Notes: generated from the sequence alone by a model not told the origin. 64,000 bases of DNA from Chryseobacterium sp. CY350 (GCF_027945075.1 NZ_CP116034.1:1736001-1800000), one strand, 5' to 3'; shown: positions 1 through 8,584, counted from the first letter of the stretch. Made by a program: numbers and translations.

Positions 1-1
1 G

Positions 2-631
2 GATGGCGTAATTGTAGATACAGAACCATTGCACAGAAAAGCGTATTTCAAAACATTTGACCAATTGAAAGTCCCTGTTTCTGAAAAACTTTATACCTCT
101 TTCACAGGAGCTTCTACCAAGAGAGTTTGCGAAACTTTAATCAGTGAATTCAATCTTTCTCATTCGCATGAAGATATTGCTGCAATTAAGAGAGGTCATT
201 TTAAAGATTATTTTTACAATGATGAAGAATTTGATCTGATTCCCGGTGTAAAAAAATTGATCGAACATTATCATGAAAATGGAATCACATTAATATTAGC
301 TTCTTCCGCAACAATGACGACTATCAAGATGGTTTTTGAAAAATTTGATTTAGAAAAATACTTTAGCGGAAAAATAAGCGGTGCCGATTTGCAGGAATCT
401 AAACCTCATCCTGAAATTTTCATCAAGGCTGCTGAAATGGCAAACCAACCTATTGAAAACTGTATGGTTATTGAAGATTCTACCAATGGCATTTTAGCGG
501 CACATCGTGCTAATATTTTCTGTGCGGCTTACAAAAGTGAACATACACATAATCAGGATTACAGTTTGGCAAATATTATCGTTTCAGATTATTCAGAACT
601 GGAAGTTGATAAGATTTCGAAATTCTTTTAA
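2..631 (+). CDS. HAD-superfamily phosphatase, beta-phosphoglucomutase-like (5' end cut by window)
   Basis: The reading frame is open to the window edge: codons 2-31 encode DGVIVDTEPL, the end of the HAD motif I, so the nucleophile Asp and the start codon lie just outside. A TTG at 29 is not the real start. Further motifs are ILASSA (motif II region), SKPHPEIF (motif III Lys) and VIEDSTNGI (motif IV acidic pair with the family-typical SxxG). The size and the cap between motifs I and II fit the beta-phosphoglucomutase/PGMB-like subfamily, which acts on small phosphorylated sugars in the cytoplasm. The exact substrate cannot be read from sequence. It ends in a hairpin shared with the convergent arginine decarboxylase gene. 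Confidence 0.88.
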   Translation, partial: DGVIVDTEPLHRKAYFKTFDQLKVPVSEKLYTSFTGASTKRVCETLISEFNLSHSHEDIAAIKRGHFKDYFYNDEEFDLIPGVKKLIEHYHENGITLILASSATMTTIKMVFEKFDLEKYFSGKISGADLQESKPHPEIFIKAAEMANQPIENCMVIEDSTNGILAAHRANIFCAAYKSEHTHNQDYSLANIIVSDYSELEVDKISKFF

Positions 632-635
632 ACAT

Positions 636-667
636 AAAAACGGCTCTCAAAATTGAGAGCCGTTTTT
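636..667. terminator. Bidirectional hairpin terminator
   Basis: A perfect 15-bp stem (AAAAACGGCTCTCAA and its complement) with a 2-base loop is flanked by A and T runs. It lies between the convergent HAD gene and the speA-like gene, so it can serve both strands. Confidence 0.88.
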
Positions 668-779
668 ATATACGTTTTAGCTAAAGCCACTGATAATTTA
701 TTTCGTGAAAACGACAGCCCTTCGATAAGCTCAGGATAACATATCGTTCTTATTGATAATCTTTAGCCTGCCAACTAAA

Positions 780-2171
780 TTAGTAACCCAGTATTTTCAA
801 AATATCTTCTGGTTCCTGTCTTTCTCTAAAAATTTCATACTGGAATTCTCCATTTTCATCTTTCTGAATCAGAATATGTCTTGGTTGCGGCATTAAACAA
901 TGATGAACTCCGCCATAACCTCCAATCGTTTCCTGATAAGCACCTGTATGAAAAAAGCCGATATACAAGGGCTTCGTATCACTGAAAACAGGAAGATAAA
1001 TAGCGTTGGTATGCTGTTCTGAGTTATAATAATCATCAGAATCACACGTTAAACCACCTAAGAAAACTCTTTCATAAGAATCTTCCCAACGGTTTAACGG
1101 AAGCATGATAAAATGTCTGGAAATCGCCCAGGTATCGGGAAGTGTAGTCATGAAAGATGAATCGATCATATTCCATTTTTCTCTGTCATTCTGGCGTTTC
1201 TGAGAGATGATTTTGTACAAATTTGCACCACTCTCTCCCACCGTAAAGCTTCCAAATTCTGTATAAATATTTGGTTCTTCTACGCCTTCTTCTTCACAGA
1301 ATTTTTTGATCTGAGAGGCAATTTCTTCCACCATATACTGATAATCGTAGTCGAAATTCAATGAAGTTTTAATCGGGAATCCGCCACCAATATTCAAAGA
1401 ATTCACTTCGGGAGCAATTTTTTTCAAACGAGCATATACACGAAGACATTTATACAACTCGTTCCAATAATACGCAGTGTCTTTTATCCCGGTATTGATG
1501 AAAAAGTGAAGCATTTTTAGCCTTGCATTCGGATGTTCCGCAATTTTTTGGCTATAATATGGGATAATATCTTTGTATCCGATTCCTAATCTTGAGGTAT
1601 AAAATTCAAATTTCGGCTCTTCTTCAGAAGCGATTCTGATTCCGATGTCGAAAGTGGTATCGATGCTTTCGGTCAGTTTATCTAATTCGCGGTAATTATC
1701 AAGAATCGGAGTAATGTTTTCAAAACCACTGTTGATCATATCTGAAATTTTCGCCAGATAATCATCCGTTTTAAAACCATTGCAGATCACTTCAATATCT
1801 TTGGTCACTTTTCCTTCATTGTAAAGTGATTTTACAATATCCATATCGTAAGCAGAAGAAGTTTCGATCGAAATATCGTTCTTCAGAGCCTCTTCTATTA
1901 CAAATTTAAAATGGCTGGATTTTGTACAGTAGCAATATCTGTACTCTTTTTTATAATCGATTTTCTCAAAAGCTTCCTTAAACCAGCCTTTTGCTTTCTG
2001 AATATTCTGAGAAATCTTCGGGAGGTAACTTACCTTAAGAGGCGTTCCAAACTTCTCAACAACTTCCATTAACGGAATATCGTGAAAAGACAAATTGTTC
2101 TCAGAAACGTTGAATTCTTCCGTAGGAAAATACAAAGTCTGATCAATAAGTTCCGAGTATTTTATTTTCAT
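780..2171 (-). CDS. speA: Biosynthetic-type arginine decarboxylase
   Basis: A PLP enzyme of the alanine-racemase/ornithine-decarboxylase fold that converts arginine to agmatine, the first step of the agmatine route to polyamines. The segment YCYCTKSSHFKFV near residue 80 carries the PLP lysine, NIGGGFP (about residue 270) is the phosphate-binding glycine loop, and LTCDSDDYY near residue 385 holds the catalytic Cys. At 463 aa it matches the short Bacteroidota/plant-like form rather than the roughly 630-aa E. coli SpeA. Related decarboxylases such as diaminopimelate decarboxylase are less likely by length and motif context. No agmatinase gene is adjacent. The gene is convergent with the HAD gene, and about 120 bp of noncoding sequence separates it from thiN upstream. 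Confidence 0.88.
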   Translation of the reverse strand: MKIKYSELIDQTLYFPTEEFNVSENNLSFHDIPLMEVVEKFGTPLKVSYLPKISQNIQKAKGWFKEAFEKIDYKKEYRYCYCTKSSHFKFVIEEALKNDISIETSSAYDMDIVKSLYNEGKVTKDIEVICNGFKTDDYLAKISDMINSGFENITPILDNYRELDKLTESIDTTFDIGIRIASEEEPKFEFYTSRLGIGYKDIIPYYSQKIAEHPNARLKMLHFFINTGIKDTAYYWNELYKCLRVYARLKKIAPEVNSLNIGGGFPIKTSLNFDYDYQYMVEEIASQIKKFCEEEGVEEPNIYTEFGSFTVGESGANLYKIISQKRQNDREKWNMIDSSFMTTLPDTWAISRHFIMLPLNRWEDSYERVFLGGLTCDSDDYYNSEQHTNAIYLPVFSDTKPLYIGFFHTGAYQETIGGYGGVHHCLMPQPRHILIQKDENGEFQYEIFRERQEPEDILKILGY

Positions 2172-2289
2172 TTTCTGACAAGTGAATTAAGAATGCAAAA
2201 TTGCTAAAAAAGATTGATTTTTTTAGTTTAAATTTTCTTAAAGTTTTCACCGATCTGAAATTACTGTAATCGTTATTTTCTATGTAAAA

Positions 2290-2919
2290 TCAAAGATCCT
2301 TTTTTCCTACAAAGACCAGCAGATCTCCGTTTTCATATTCAATTAAAACCTCGTCTTTCACTGCAAAATTTCTGGTTCCGATTCTCGACGTAATGATCAG
2401 ATCTTCACGATTTAAAGTCCATTCTAAACCTTTTGTAGTAACGTTTTCTGCATTCGGGAAAGGATAAAGTGAAATCAGTTTATTCTTTACATTTTTTAGC
2501 ATAAAATGTTTAGGTATAAAATAATACTGAGAAAATTCGTCGTAAAATTTGATATTTAAATCTTCTTTAAAAGTGTAAGCAACGGTAAGATTTCCCAAAA
2601 AATGGTCTTGCTCACCTCCACTGCCGCCAAAAACGTCGATATTCTTAAAGCCTTTTTCCAAAATTATCTCCAAAGCTTTGTGAAAATCTGTCTTCTCCTG
2701 ATTCGGAGTATAGATAAATTTATCTTCATACACACTTTCATCGGCGCCAGAATGCGAATCAAAATCACCTGAAATAAAATCTAATTTCTCTACAGGGAAA
2801 TTCAGGTTTTTGAGATAATGAAAAGCGCCATCTGTACAGGCAATAAGAGTATATTCTTGTAAATCCGGAAGAAATTTCGGAGCGTCTCCATTGATGAAAA
2901 GCAGAACTTTATCTCTCAT
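2290..2919 (-). CDS. thiN: Thiamine pyrophosphokinase
   Basis: Transfers pyrophosphate from ATP to thiamine to make thiamine diphosphate. The N-terminal catalytic domain shows ACTDGAFHYL, SGDFDS and the strongly conserved TPNQEKTDFHKAL, followed by GGSGGEQDHFLGNL, all typical of the TPK family. The C-terminal part forms the smaller beta-sandwich thiamine-binding domain. At 209 aa it is full length. Its start overlaps the end of the adenosyltransferase gene by 11 bp, so the two are very likely translated from one message. The pairing looks like a cofactor-metabolism operon, but the two enzymes act in separate pathways. Confidence 0.92.
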   Translation of the reverse strand: MRDKVLLFINGDAPKFLPDLQEYTLIACTDGAFHYLKNLNFPVEKLDFISGDFDSHSGADESVYEDKFIYTPNQEKTDFHKALEIILEKGFKNIDVFGGSGGEQDHFLGNLTVAYTFKEDLNIKFYDEFSQYYFIPKHFMLKNVKNKLISLYPFPNAENVTTKGLEWTLNREDLIITSRIGTRNFAVKDEVLIEYENGDLLVFVGKKDL

Positions 2920-3478
2920 TCGGATTCCAGTATTCTTCCGGTTCGTTGTTGATTTTTGAGATGTATCTTGCTAAGACAAAAAGATAATCTGAAAGTCGGT
3001 TTAAGTATTTTATCAATTCTGAACGCACTTCTTCAGATTCATTTAAAAAAACCAAAGAACGTTCTGCTCTTCGGCAAATTGTTCTTGCTGCGTGTAAAAA
3101 AGTGGCAGATTTTCCACCGCCCGGCAAAATGAAATATTGTAATGGCTCGAGTTTTTCTTCAAAAGCATCCATCCAGTTTTCCAGTTCTTCGATTTCGGTA
3201 TCAGAAATAATTACCGGAAGACGCGATTTTCCGTTTGCCAACATGAGTTTATCCACCGGCGTTGCTGCTTCTGAACCCACCGTAAATAAATCGAACTGAA
3301 TTTTTTTTAACTGTTTTAAAACCTCATCATCCGTGATATGACTTTTTGAAATTCCGATGAATGAATTGAGTTCATCTATATTTCCGTAGCTTTCTACTCT
3401 TGCACTGGCTTTAGAAACACGGGTTCCGCCATACAATGCCGTTTCCCCTTTGTCGCCTGTTTTGGTATAAATCTTCAT
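2909..3478 (-). CDS. PduO-type ATP:cob(I)alamin adenosyltransferase
   Basis: Adenosylates cob(I)alamin to give coenzyme B12. The start is placed at the ATG that opens MKIYTKTGDKGETALYGG, since this Thr/Gly-rich segment is the usual N terminus and an in-frame ATG 33 bp upstream adds an unconserved tail. Other family marks are the ESYGNIDELNSFIG helix with the conserved Asp-Glu and the ARTICRRAERSLV motif of the ATP site. It is about 190 aa, the normal length. It is first in a two-gene unit with thiN. It implies use of a B12-dependent enzyme such as methylmalonyl-CoA mutase, which is not in this window. Confidence 0.92.
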   Translation of the reverse strand: MKIYTKTGDKGETALYGGTRVSKASARVESYGNIDELNSFIGISKSHITDDEVLKQLKKIQFDLFTVGSEAATPVDKLMLANGKSRLPVIISDTEIEELENWMDAFEEKLEPLQYFILPGGGKSATFLHAARTICRRAERSLVFLNESEEVRSELIKYLNRLSDYLFVLARYISKINNEPEEYWNPNER

Positions 3479-3599
3479 ATTTAAATTTTCATTTGTAAAA
3501 AAGCCATTCACAAAGATGGCAATTTGATACGTCTAAAATAGTTTATTTTACAAAAAGTAAAAAATGAAAACCTAATGTTCTTAAAAAAATGTGATTCCT

Positions 3600-3702
3600 A
3601 GCCCGGATAGGAACGGCATCCTTTTTTGTGGCGGACTGATCCCGAAACTCGGGAGCAGACCGATATAAAAAAGATACAGTGGATAGCCGGAACCAGCTCC
3701 TG
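3600..3702 (+). repeat. Intergenic repeat-like element, copy 1
   Basis: A GC-rich island in an otherwise AT-rich spacer. It begins AGCCCGGATAGGAACGGC, has a T6 tract and an A6 tract flanking an inner CCCGAAACTCGGG hairpin, and ends GGATAGCCGGAACCAGCTCC. A second island at 21543-21622 has the same layout and similar ends. No plausible protein is encoded. I recall elements of this kind as common between Chryseobacterium genes, but cannot verify that here. It could be a mobile repeat or a structured RNA. The rest of the 3512-3888 spacer holds only the operator-like site and promoter box listed separately. Confidence 0.5.
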
Positions 3703-3824
3703 AAAAAAATTGTCGTAAACATACAATTTCTCAAGGATCATACTACAATATATTTATCTTTCTACATTGAGCCGCGAACAATTATTTCACAAAAATAAAA
3801 TAATTTAAAATTTCAAAATCCTAC

Positions 3825-3840
3825 TGACAAACTGTTGTCA
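3825..3840. promoter_or_regulatory. Operator-like inverted repeat upstream of the DinB gene
   Basis: A perfect 6-bp inverted repeat, TGACAA-ACTG-TTGTCA, lies 11 bp upstream of the TACCTTTG box and so covers the spacer to -33 region of the promoter. That position suits a dimeric repressor. The regulator is unknown. Confidence 0.45.
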
Positions 3841-3851
3841 TCTTCGCTCTT

Positions 3852-3859
3852 TACCTTTG
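3852..3859 (+). promoter_or_regulatory. Promoter -7 box (TACCTTTG) for the DinB gene
   Basis: An exact match to the Bacteroidota -7 consensus TAnnTTTG, 29 bp before the chosen start codon. A TTG at 3835-3837 is closer than the usual -33 spacing, so the -33 element is uncertain. Confidence 0.5.
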
Positions 3860-3888
3860 CCTTAAGATTAACAATTCAAAACAAAATT

Positions 3889-4386
3889 ATGACAACTACA
3901 GCAACAGAAACAAGACAGTTTATCTCGTCAGTACAACTTTTAGAGCACTGGCAAGGACACAGAAATTTAACGAGAAGGGTGATAGAAATGTTTCCTGAGA
4001 AAGAATTATTCGAATTTTCTATAGGGGGAATGAGAACTTTTGCAAAATTAGCAGTAGAGTTACTCAGCATTGCAGGTCCTGGTTTGAAAGGAATTGTTGA
4101 AAAACAAGTTGAAGACTTTTCTGAGGAAGCTTTTCAGCCAAAAACGAAGGAAGAACTTTTAGCAAAATGGGATTCTGAAACAGAGGTGATCAACCAATAT
4201 TTTAACCAGATTTCTGAAGAAAGATTTCAGGAAACTTTCAATTTATTTGGTCAGTATGAATTTCCCATTTATCAGAATATCCTTTATTTTGTAGATAATG
4301 AGGTGCATCATCGCGGGCAGGGTTTTGTTTATTTGAGAGCCTTGGGAATAGATCCGCCTTTCTTCTGGGAAAGATTTAGCATATAA
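3889..4386 (+). CDS. DinB-family protein
   Basis: A 165-aa cytoplasmic four-helix-bundle protein of the DinB/YfiT type. The start ATG (MTTTATETRQF) is chosen because an upstream in-frame ATG would overlap the promoter box and inverted repeat. Histidines typical of the metal site are present: HWQGHRN near the N terminus and the pair NEVHHRGQGFVYLRALG near the C terminus, the HxxQ-type signature of the family. Members include metal-dependent thiol transferases and DNA-damage-induced proteins of unknown activity, so the substrate cannot be assigned. It stands alone between a repeat-containing spacer and a terminator shared with a convergent hydrolase gene. Confidence 0.85.
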   Translation: MTTTATETRQFISSVQLLEHWQGHRNLTRRVIEMFPEKELFEFSIGGMRTFAKLAVELLSIAGPGLKGIVEKQVEDFSEEAFQPKTKEELLAKWDSETEVINQYFNQISEERFQETFNLFGQYEFPIYQNILYFVDNEVHHRGQGFVYLRALGIDPPFFWERFSI

Positions 4387-4396
4387 AATCAAACTC

Positions 4397-4435
4397 AAAA
4401 AAAAGCTTTCGGAATTTTTCTGAAAGCTTTTTTTT
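4397..4435. terminator. Bidirectional hairpin terminator
   Basis: The stem AAAAAAGCTTTC pairs with GAAAGCTTTTTT around an AT-rich loop, with T runs on both strands. It lies between the convergent DinB and Ntn-hydrolase genes. Confidence 0.85.
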
Positions 4436-4512
4436 ATGATTATACGTTTAGTTCAAATGCAAAAATTAGCATTGATTTTTAATGGTTACAAATTACAGAT
4501 ATTCAGATATTT

Positions 4513-5613
4513 TTAGTCAGGTAAGACAGACTGGAAGAATTTTCTAATATTTTCTTTCAGTTTTACAAAAATTTCAGATGTTCCGAATTCTTTATTATCA
4601 TAGCCAATGGGAAAACCTTTTTCAACATATTCGTTGTTTTTATCTAAAGTTAAATCCTGAAAATCTTTATTCACCTCGCCTAGTTTGCTGGTATGAATAT
4701 CTAAAAATTTTACTTTTGCATTTTTAGAAAAATCCAGTTTCTTAAGATCAATTGTTTTCACTTCTTTTTTGAGATCAGAGCGAAAAGTAAGATTCATATT
4801 TTTCACATCTATCACCGTTTGCCATTCTCCTGCATGAATTGAGTTTAACATATCCCAGGCGTAAGCAACAGGCTTTTGGTCATATTGATAATTTTGCAGC
4901 ATGTAATATGCTCGGTTATAACGGTCTTCCCATTTTCCCTGTTTTGCAAAATCAAAATGCTCTTTTCCTCCTAAAAAATCAAATTTCTGAGCGCCCTGAA
5001 AATCTTTTTGATATTGATTATTGCATAAAAGCGGCATCGGCATTTCTTTGTCTGTAAGCACTTTATATTTCCCATTAAGCAAAGCAATAGTGGCCGTATT
5101 TCCTTTTGCATCTGTAACAAAAAAGTGACTGCCGGCTGCATTGGGCCACCAATCGATATTGGGACCGTCATTTAAATGATCTACAACTTCTTTTACGTCT
5201 TTATAATTATCCAACTGATACTGAATCCACTGTGCCCAAAACATATTCGGCTGTTTTGGGTTAACGACTTTTGTAGTTTCTTCCAAATACAATTCTACAA
5301 GAAAAAGGCCTTTCTCATTGACTCCGTAACACGGGAAATCATATCCTAAAAGATTGAAAGTGACCGATCCGTATTTTGAAGACCAATTCTTTTTTTGCTG
5401 TATATTATTGGTTGTCAGATTTTCCCAGCTTATGTTTCTTTTCAGAACATCTCTTTTATTAATGGCAATCATTCCCGGCATTGTTTTCCAGTTTTCGTTA
5501 AAACCCACAACACAATAATCTTTTCCTTTCAGTAAAAAAGCTGAACATGCAGAAGCGTTGATATAAGAACTCATCAAAACAACTAAGAAGCTGCGTAAAA
5601 GTAAATTTTTCAT
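4513..5613 (-). CDS. Secreted linear-amide C-N hydrolase (choloylglycine hydrolase/NAAA-like Ntn family)
   Basis: A 366-aa exported protein. Residues 1-22 form a signal peptide ending NASA, and Cys23 (CSAFLL) immediately follows. Choloylglycine-type Ntn hydrolases use an N-terminal Cys as nucleophile, so signal cleavage would itself expose the catalytic residue. GFNENWK, YGVNEKGLFLVELYL and LLCNNQY match the Asn/Arg-containing substrate and oxyanion segments of the family. Candidate reactions are hydrolysis of bile-salt-like, N-acyl or penicillin amides; the substrate is not determined. It lies 3 bp downstream of a WYL regulator gene and is probably co-transcribed with it. Confidence 0.78.
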   Translation of the reverse strand: MKNLLLRSFLVVLMSSYINASACSAFLLKGKDYCVVGFNENWKTMPGMIAINKRDVLKRNISWENLTTNNIQQKKNWSSKYGSVTFNLLGYDFPCYGVNEKGLFLVELYLEETTKVVNPKQPNMFWAQWIQYQLDNYKDVKEVVDHLNDGPNIDWWPNAAGSHFFVTDAKGNTATIALLNGKYKVLTDKEMPMPLLCNNQYQKDFQGAQKFDFLGGKEHFDFAKQGKWEDRYNRAYYMLQNYQYDQKPVAYAWDMLNSIHAGEWQTVIDVKNMNLTFRSDLKKEVKTIDLKKLDFSKNAKVKFLDIHTSKLGEVNKDFQDLTLDKNNEYVEKGFPIGYDNKEFGTSEIFVKLKENIRKFFQSVLPD

Positions 5614-5616
5614 TTA

Positions 5617-6567
5617 TTAATAATCTATTGCAATTTTAGTAATTAAATTTTTCATTTTTTCCTTTAGTAATTCAGGTTCCAGAATTGTGGCATAATCTGC
5701 GAAAGTAATGAACCACCGCGGAAACCCTTCATCAATCCATTCGGTTTCAAAAGTCATTTCTATCCCATTTTCAGTTTCTTTCTCTTCAGTTAATCCGTAA
5801 TAACTTTTAGAATTAATTAAATAGCCCATGATTTTTTTATCGACCAGCAATTTAATTTTTGTAGTTTTTTGCGACGCAATTACTCTGTGATCGGTAATTT
5901 TTCCATATTCCTGCGAAAAAGCGATCTCGGTTTTGGCAATTTTTAGAATTCTGTCTACTCTGAACTGTCTGAAATCTTTTCTAAGTGTGCAAAAAGCCAT
6001 AATATACCAATATGAAAATTCATAAAAGATTCCTACTGCCTCAATCGTACGGTTTGAAACCTGTTTTTCAACCGTCTGATATTCTATTGAAAGCTGCTTT
6101 TTTTCGGCTATACTTTCCAGAATAATAGGAATAACGTTTTTGATAGAATCATCCGGCTTTGGGCTGTAATCGAAAATATCAATCTGATTTTCAATATTCT
6201 GAATTAAATTTTTATCTGAATTCCGCAATACCGAACGCAGCTTTTCCATTGCCGTTTTATAATGGTTGCCCAAACTTTGGTGAGAAAATTTCTGCATGAG
6301 TTTTTCTGCAGTAATAAAACTTAGAACTTCTTCTTTCGTAAACATGACAGGAGGAAGTTTGTAACCTTCCATCAAAGAATAACCGCTTCCCGCCTCACCA
6401 ACAATAGGAATTCCGGCATTTTCCAAAGTTTTAATGTCCCGATAAATCGTTCTTACACTTACCTCAAATTTTTTGGCTAAATCCTGTGCCCTTACGATCG
6501 GTTTTGACTGTAACTGGGTAAGAATAGCGGTGACGCGATCGAGTTTTTTTAAGTAATGGTCGTTCAT
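5617..6567 (-). CDS. YafY-type HTH/WYL-domain transcriptional regulator
   Basis: The N-terminal DeoR-like winged helix spans about residues 10-60 (KFEVSVRTIYRDIKTLENAGIPI). A WYL ligand-sensing domain follows at about 130-210 (GIFYEFSYWYIMAFCTLRKDFRQFRVDRI), then a C-terminal WCX-like segment. The start MNDHYLKKLDRV is preferred; an in-frame ATG eight codons upstream (6591) is the alternative. WYL regulators sense nucleic acids or small ligands. The hydrolase gene follows after 3 bp, so the hydrolase is its most likely co-expressed partner. Two adjacent palindromes lie upstream at 6675-6711. Confidence 0.85.
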   Translation of the reverse strand: MNDHYLKKLDRVTAILTQLQSKPIVRAQDLAKKFEVSVRTIYRDIKTLENAGIPIVGEAGSGYSLMEGYKLPPVMFTKEEVLSFITAEKLMQKFSHQSLGNHYKTAMEKLRSVLRNSDKNLIQNIENQIDIFDYSPKPDDSIKNVIPIILESIAEKKQLSIEYQTVEKQVSNRTIEAVGIFYEFSYWYIMAFCTLRKDFRQFRVDRILKIAKTEIAFSQEYGKITDHRVIASQKTTKIKLLVDKKIMGYLINSKSYYGLTEEKETENGIEMTFETEWIDEGFPRWFITFADYATILEPELLKEKMKNLITKIAIDY

Positions 6568-6674
6568 TATTGAGATTTGTTCAAATGACATAAATTTACT
6601 TTAATCTTCATCAAATTCTAACTTTTGAAATTTTTAAAACATTAAGATTTGTAAGTTCTTAAGTTTGGTGAAGG

Positions 6675-6711
6675 AAATATCTGAAGATATTTATTAAGCG
6701 GACTGCTTAAT
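6675..6711. promoter_or_regulatory. Two abutting palindromes upstream of the WYL regulator
   Basis: AAATATC-TGAA-GATATTT (6675-6692) is immediately followed by ATTAAGC-GGACT-GCTTAAT (6693-6711). Both arms are perfect. The pair sits about 110 bp upstream of the regulator start and just beyond the 3' end of the ABC exporter gene. It could be an operator or a weak RNA hairpin; there is no U tract typical of a terminator. Confidence 0.35.
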
Positions 6712-6778
6712 TTAGCTTTGTCTGAACCTTAAAAAACTTACCAACTAAAATTCCTTAATGGTTTAAATCACCGGCAAA

Positions 6779-8584
6779 TTAGTTCTTGAAAGAATTCACC
6801 AGTTTATCAAGATTCAAACTTCTCGCCGAAGCATCAAAAATTTCCCGGTACGTTCCATTCATTTGCACTAATTCGTCATGCGTTCCGCTTTCTACCACTT
6901 CGCCTTTTTTCATCACATAAATTTTATCGGAATCTAAAATCTGGGAAAGTGAATGTGAAATAATTACCACCGTTCTTCCTTCTTTAATCGCATCCAGTGA
7001 ATTTTTGATCTGTTCCGTGGCAATCGCATCCAGACTTGCCGTAGGTTCATCAAGAAATATAATCGGTGGGTTTTTTAAGAATAATCTCGCAATGGCAATT
7101 CTCTGCTGTTGTCCTCCTGAAAGCTGGGTAGCATCATGCTGATATTTTTCTTTTAAATCTAAAATCTGCTCGTGGAGATAGGCTTTTTTCGCTGCCTCCT
7201 GAATTTCCTCAAAACTCGCATTCATATTTCCGTAGCGAATATTGTCTTCAATACTTCCCTGAAAGATGTGATTTTTCTGTAAAACCAAACCGAGATCACC
7301 TCGTAAAAATGTATTGTCATACTGGTTTAAGTCAACTTTATCCAATAAAATTTCACCTGAATCCGGAAGATAAAATTTGCATAAAAGGTTGATGATGGTA
7401 GATTTTCCGGCACCACTGAGTCCCACCAAAGCGGTAGTTTTCCCGTTTTCGATAACCATCGAAACATTGTGTAATGCTTTTGTACCGTTTGGATAAGTAA
7501 AATCGATATTTTTCAGTTCAAAATTTCCAGCAATTTCATTTTCAATAAAAGTTCCGTTTGGTTCTTCTTCGTTATCAGCATTTAAAATTTCGAAATAACC
7601 TTCCGCATAAATCATTGCATCATTCATATCATCATAAATTCTATGAAGCTGTCTGATAGGCGATGAAACGTTGTTAAATAACATAATATGAAGCATAATC
7701 GCACCGATTGTCATTTGCTGATTCAGCACCAGATAAACTGTCAATAAAATAATAAGAACAACACCAATCTGCTCGATGAACGTCTTTAAACCTTCATATA
7801 TAAAACTGGTTTTCCGCGTATACATCTGGCTTTCCATCAATTGCATCTGAAGATCAAACTGTTTTTTACCTTCAAATTTTTCGCGCACGAAGCTTTTAAT
7901 TACTAATATTGAATTGATTAAATTTAATAATCCTGAAGTTTTCTGCTCACGTTGATTACGAAGCTGTCTTCTTACACCACCCAATTTTTTCGCCTGCATC
8001 GATGTTACATAAAAATAAATAGGGACAATAATTGTAGAAACCAAACCAACGTAAACATTCTGCATATACATAATGACCAAAGCAATAATGGCATTAGAGA
8101 ACATTGGTAAAATGTCGATAAAAAAATTTTGAACAAGCTTGGTTAAGCTCTCAATACCGCGATCAATTCTGGTCTGCAATTTTCCTGAAGCGTGATTTTC
8201 GTCACTGAAATAGGCAACTTTGTACGTTAAAATCTTATCAATTGCAGATTGTGCCAAAACCGAACTTACATTAATTCTGATTTTTTCGCCATAAAATTTC
8301 TGCCCGAAACTGATAAAAATGTTGGCAATTTCTTTTCCTAAAAGGATTAACGAAATAACGATAAGGACATGAATACCCTCCGACATCGGACTGGGAAGTT
8401 TAGTTAATTTCTCAACTTCGTCAACTGTATATTTCAGCACTACAGCATTTACCTGAGCCGTAATTGCTCCCAAAAATGTAAGAAATAAGGTTCCGTAAAT
8501 CATCAAACGATAAGGCTTGATGAAAGGCTTTAGTTGTCTGTAAATTCCGAAAATGCTGAGTGCTCTGGTGAAAGGTTTTGCCAT
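6779..8584 (-). CDS. ABC exporter, fused permease-ATPase half-transporter
   Basis: About 600 aa: an N-terminal six-helix transmembrane domain (roughly residues 25-320) and a C-terminal nucleotide-binding domain. The ATPase shows Walker A GLSGAGKST, the signature LSGGQQQRIAIAR, Walker B IIFLDEPTASLDA and the switch His in ISHSLSQ. This is the MsbA/LmrA-type homodimeric or heterodimeric exporter architecture; lipid or drug export is possible but unassigned. The start MAKPFTRAL is preferred over one ten codons upstream because a duplicated copy of this region at 10833-10921 keeps sequence identity only to just past this ATG. The rearrangement described there may have changed its upstream region. 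Confidence 0.9.
   Translation of the reverse strand: MAKPFTRALSIFGIYRQLKPFIKPYRLMIYGTLFLTFLGAITAQVNAVVLKYTVDEVEKLTKLPSPMSEGIHVLIVISLILLGKEIANIFISFGQKFYGEKIRINVSSVLAQSAIDKILTYKVAYFSDENHASGKLQTRIDRGIESLTKLVQNFFIDILPMFSNAIIALVIMYMQNVYVGLVSTIIVPIYFYVTSMQAKKLGGVRRQLRNQREQKTSGLLNLINSILVIKSFVREKFEGKKQFDLQMQLMESQMYTRKTSFIYEGLKTFIEQIGVVLIILLTVYLVLNQQMTIGAIMLHIMLFNNVSSPIRQLHRIYDDMNDAMIYAEGYFEILNADNEEEPNGTFIENEIAGNFELKNIDFTYPNGTKALHNVSMVIENGKTTALVGLSGAGKSTIINLLCKFYLPDSGEILLDKVDLNQYDNTFLRGDLGLVLQKNHIFQGSIEDNIRYGNMNASFEEIQEAAKKAYLHEQILDLKEKYQHDATQLSGGQQQRIAIARLFLKNPPIIFLDEPTASLDAIATEQIKNSLDAIKEGRTVVIISHSLSQILDSDKIYVMKKGEVVESGTHDELVQMNGTYREIFDASARSLNLDKLVNSFKN

Noticed and set aside
3543..3734. A 63-codon minus-strand frame in the spacer upstream of the DinB gene
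   Set aside because: It coincides with the GC-rich repeat element, has an unprotein-like composition and no ribosome-binding signal.
6713..6720. A plus-strand promoter box TAGCTTTG
   Set aside because: It matches TAnnTTTG but no plus-strand gene follows within 2 kb, so it is probably chance.
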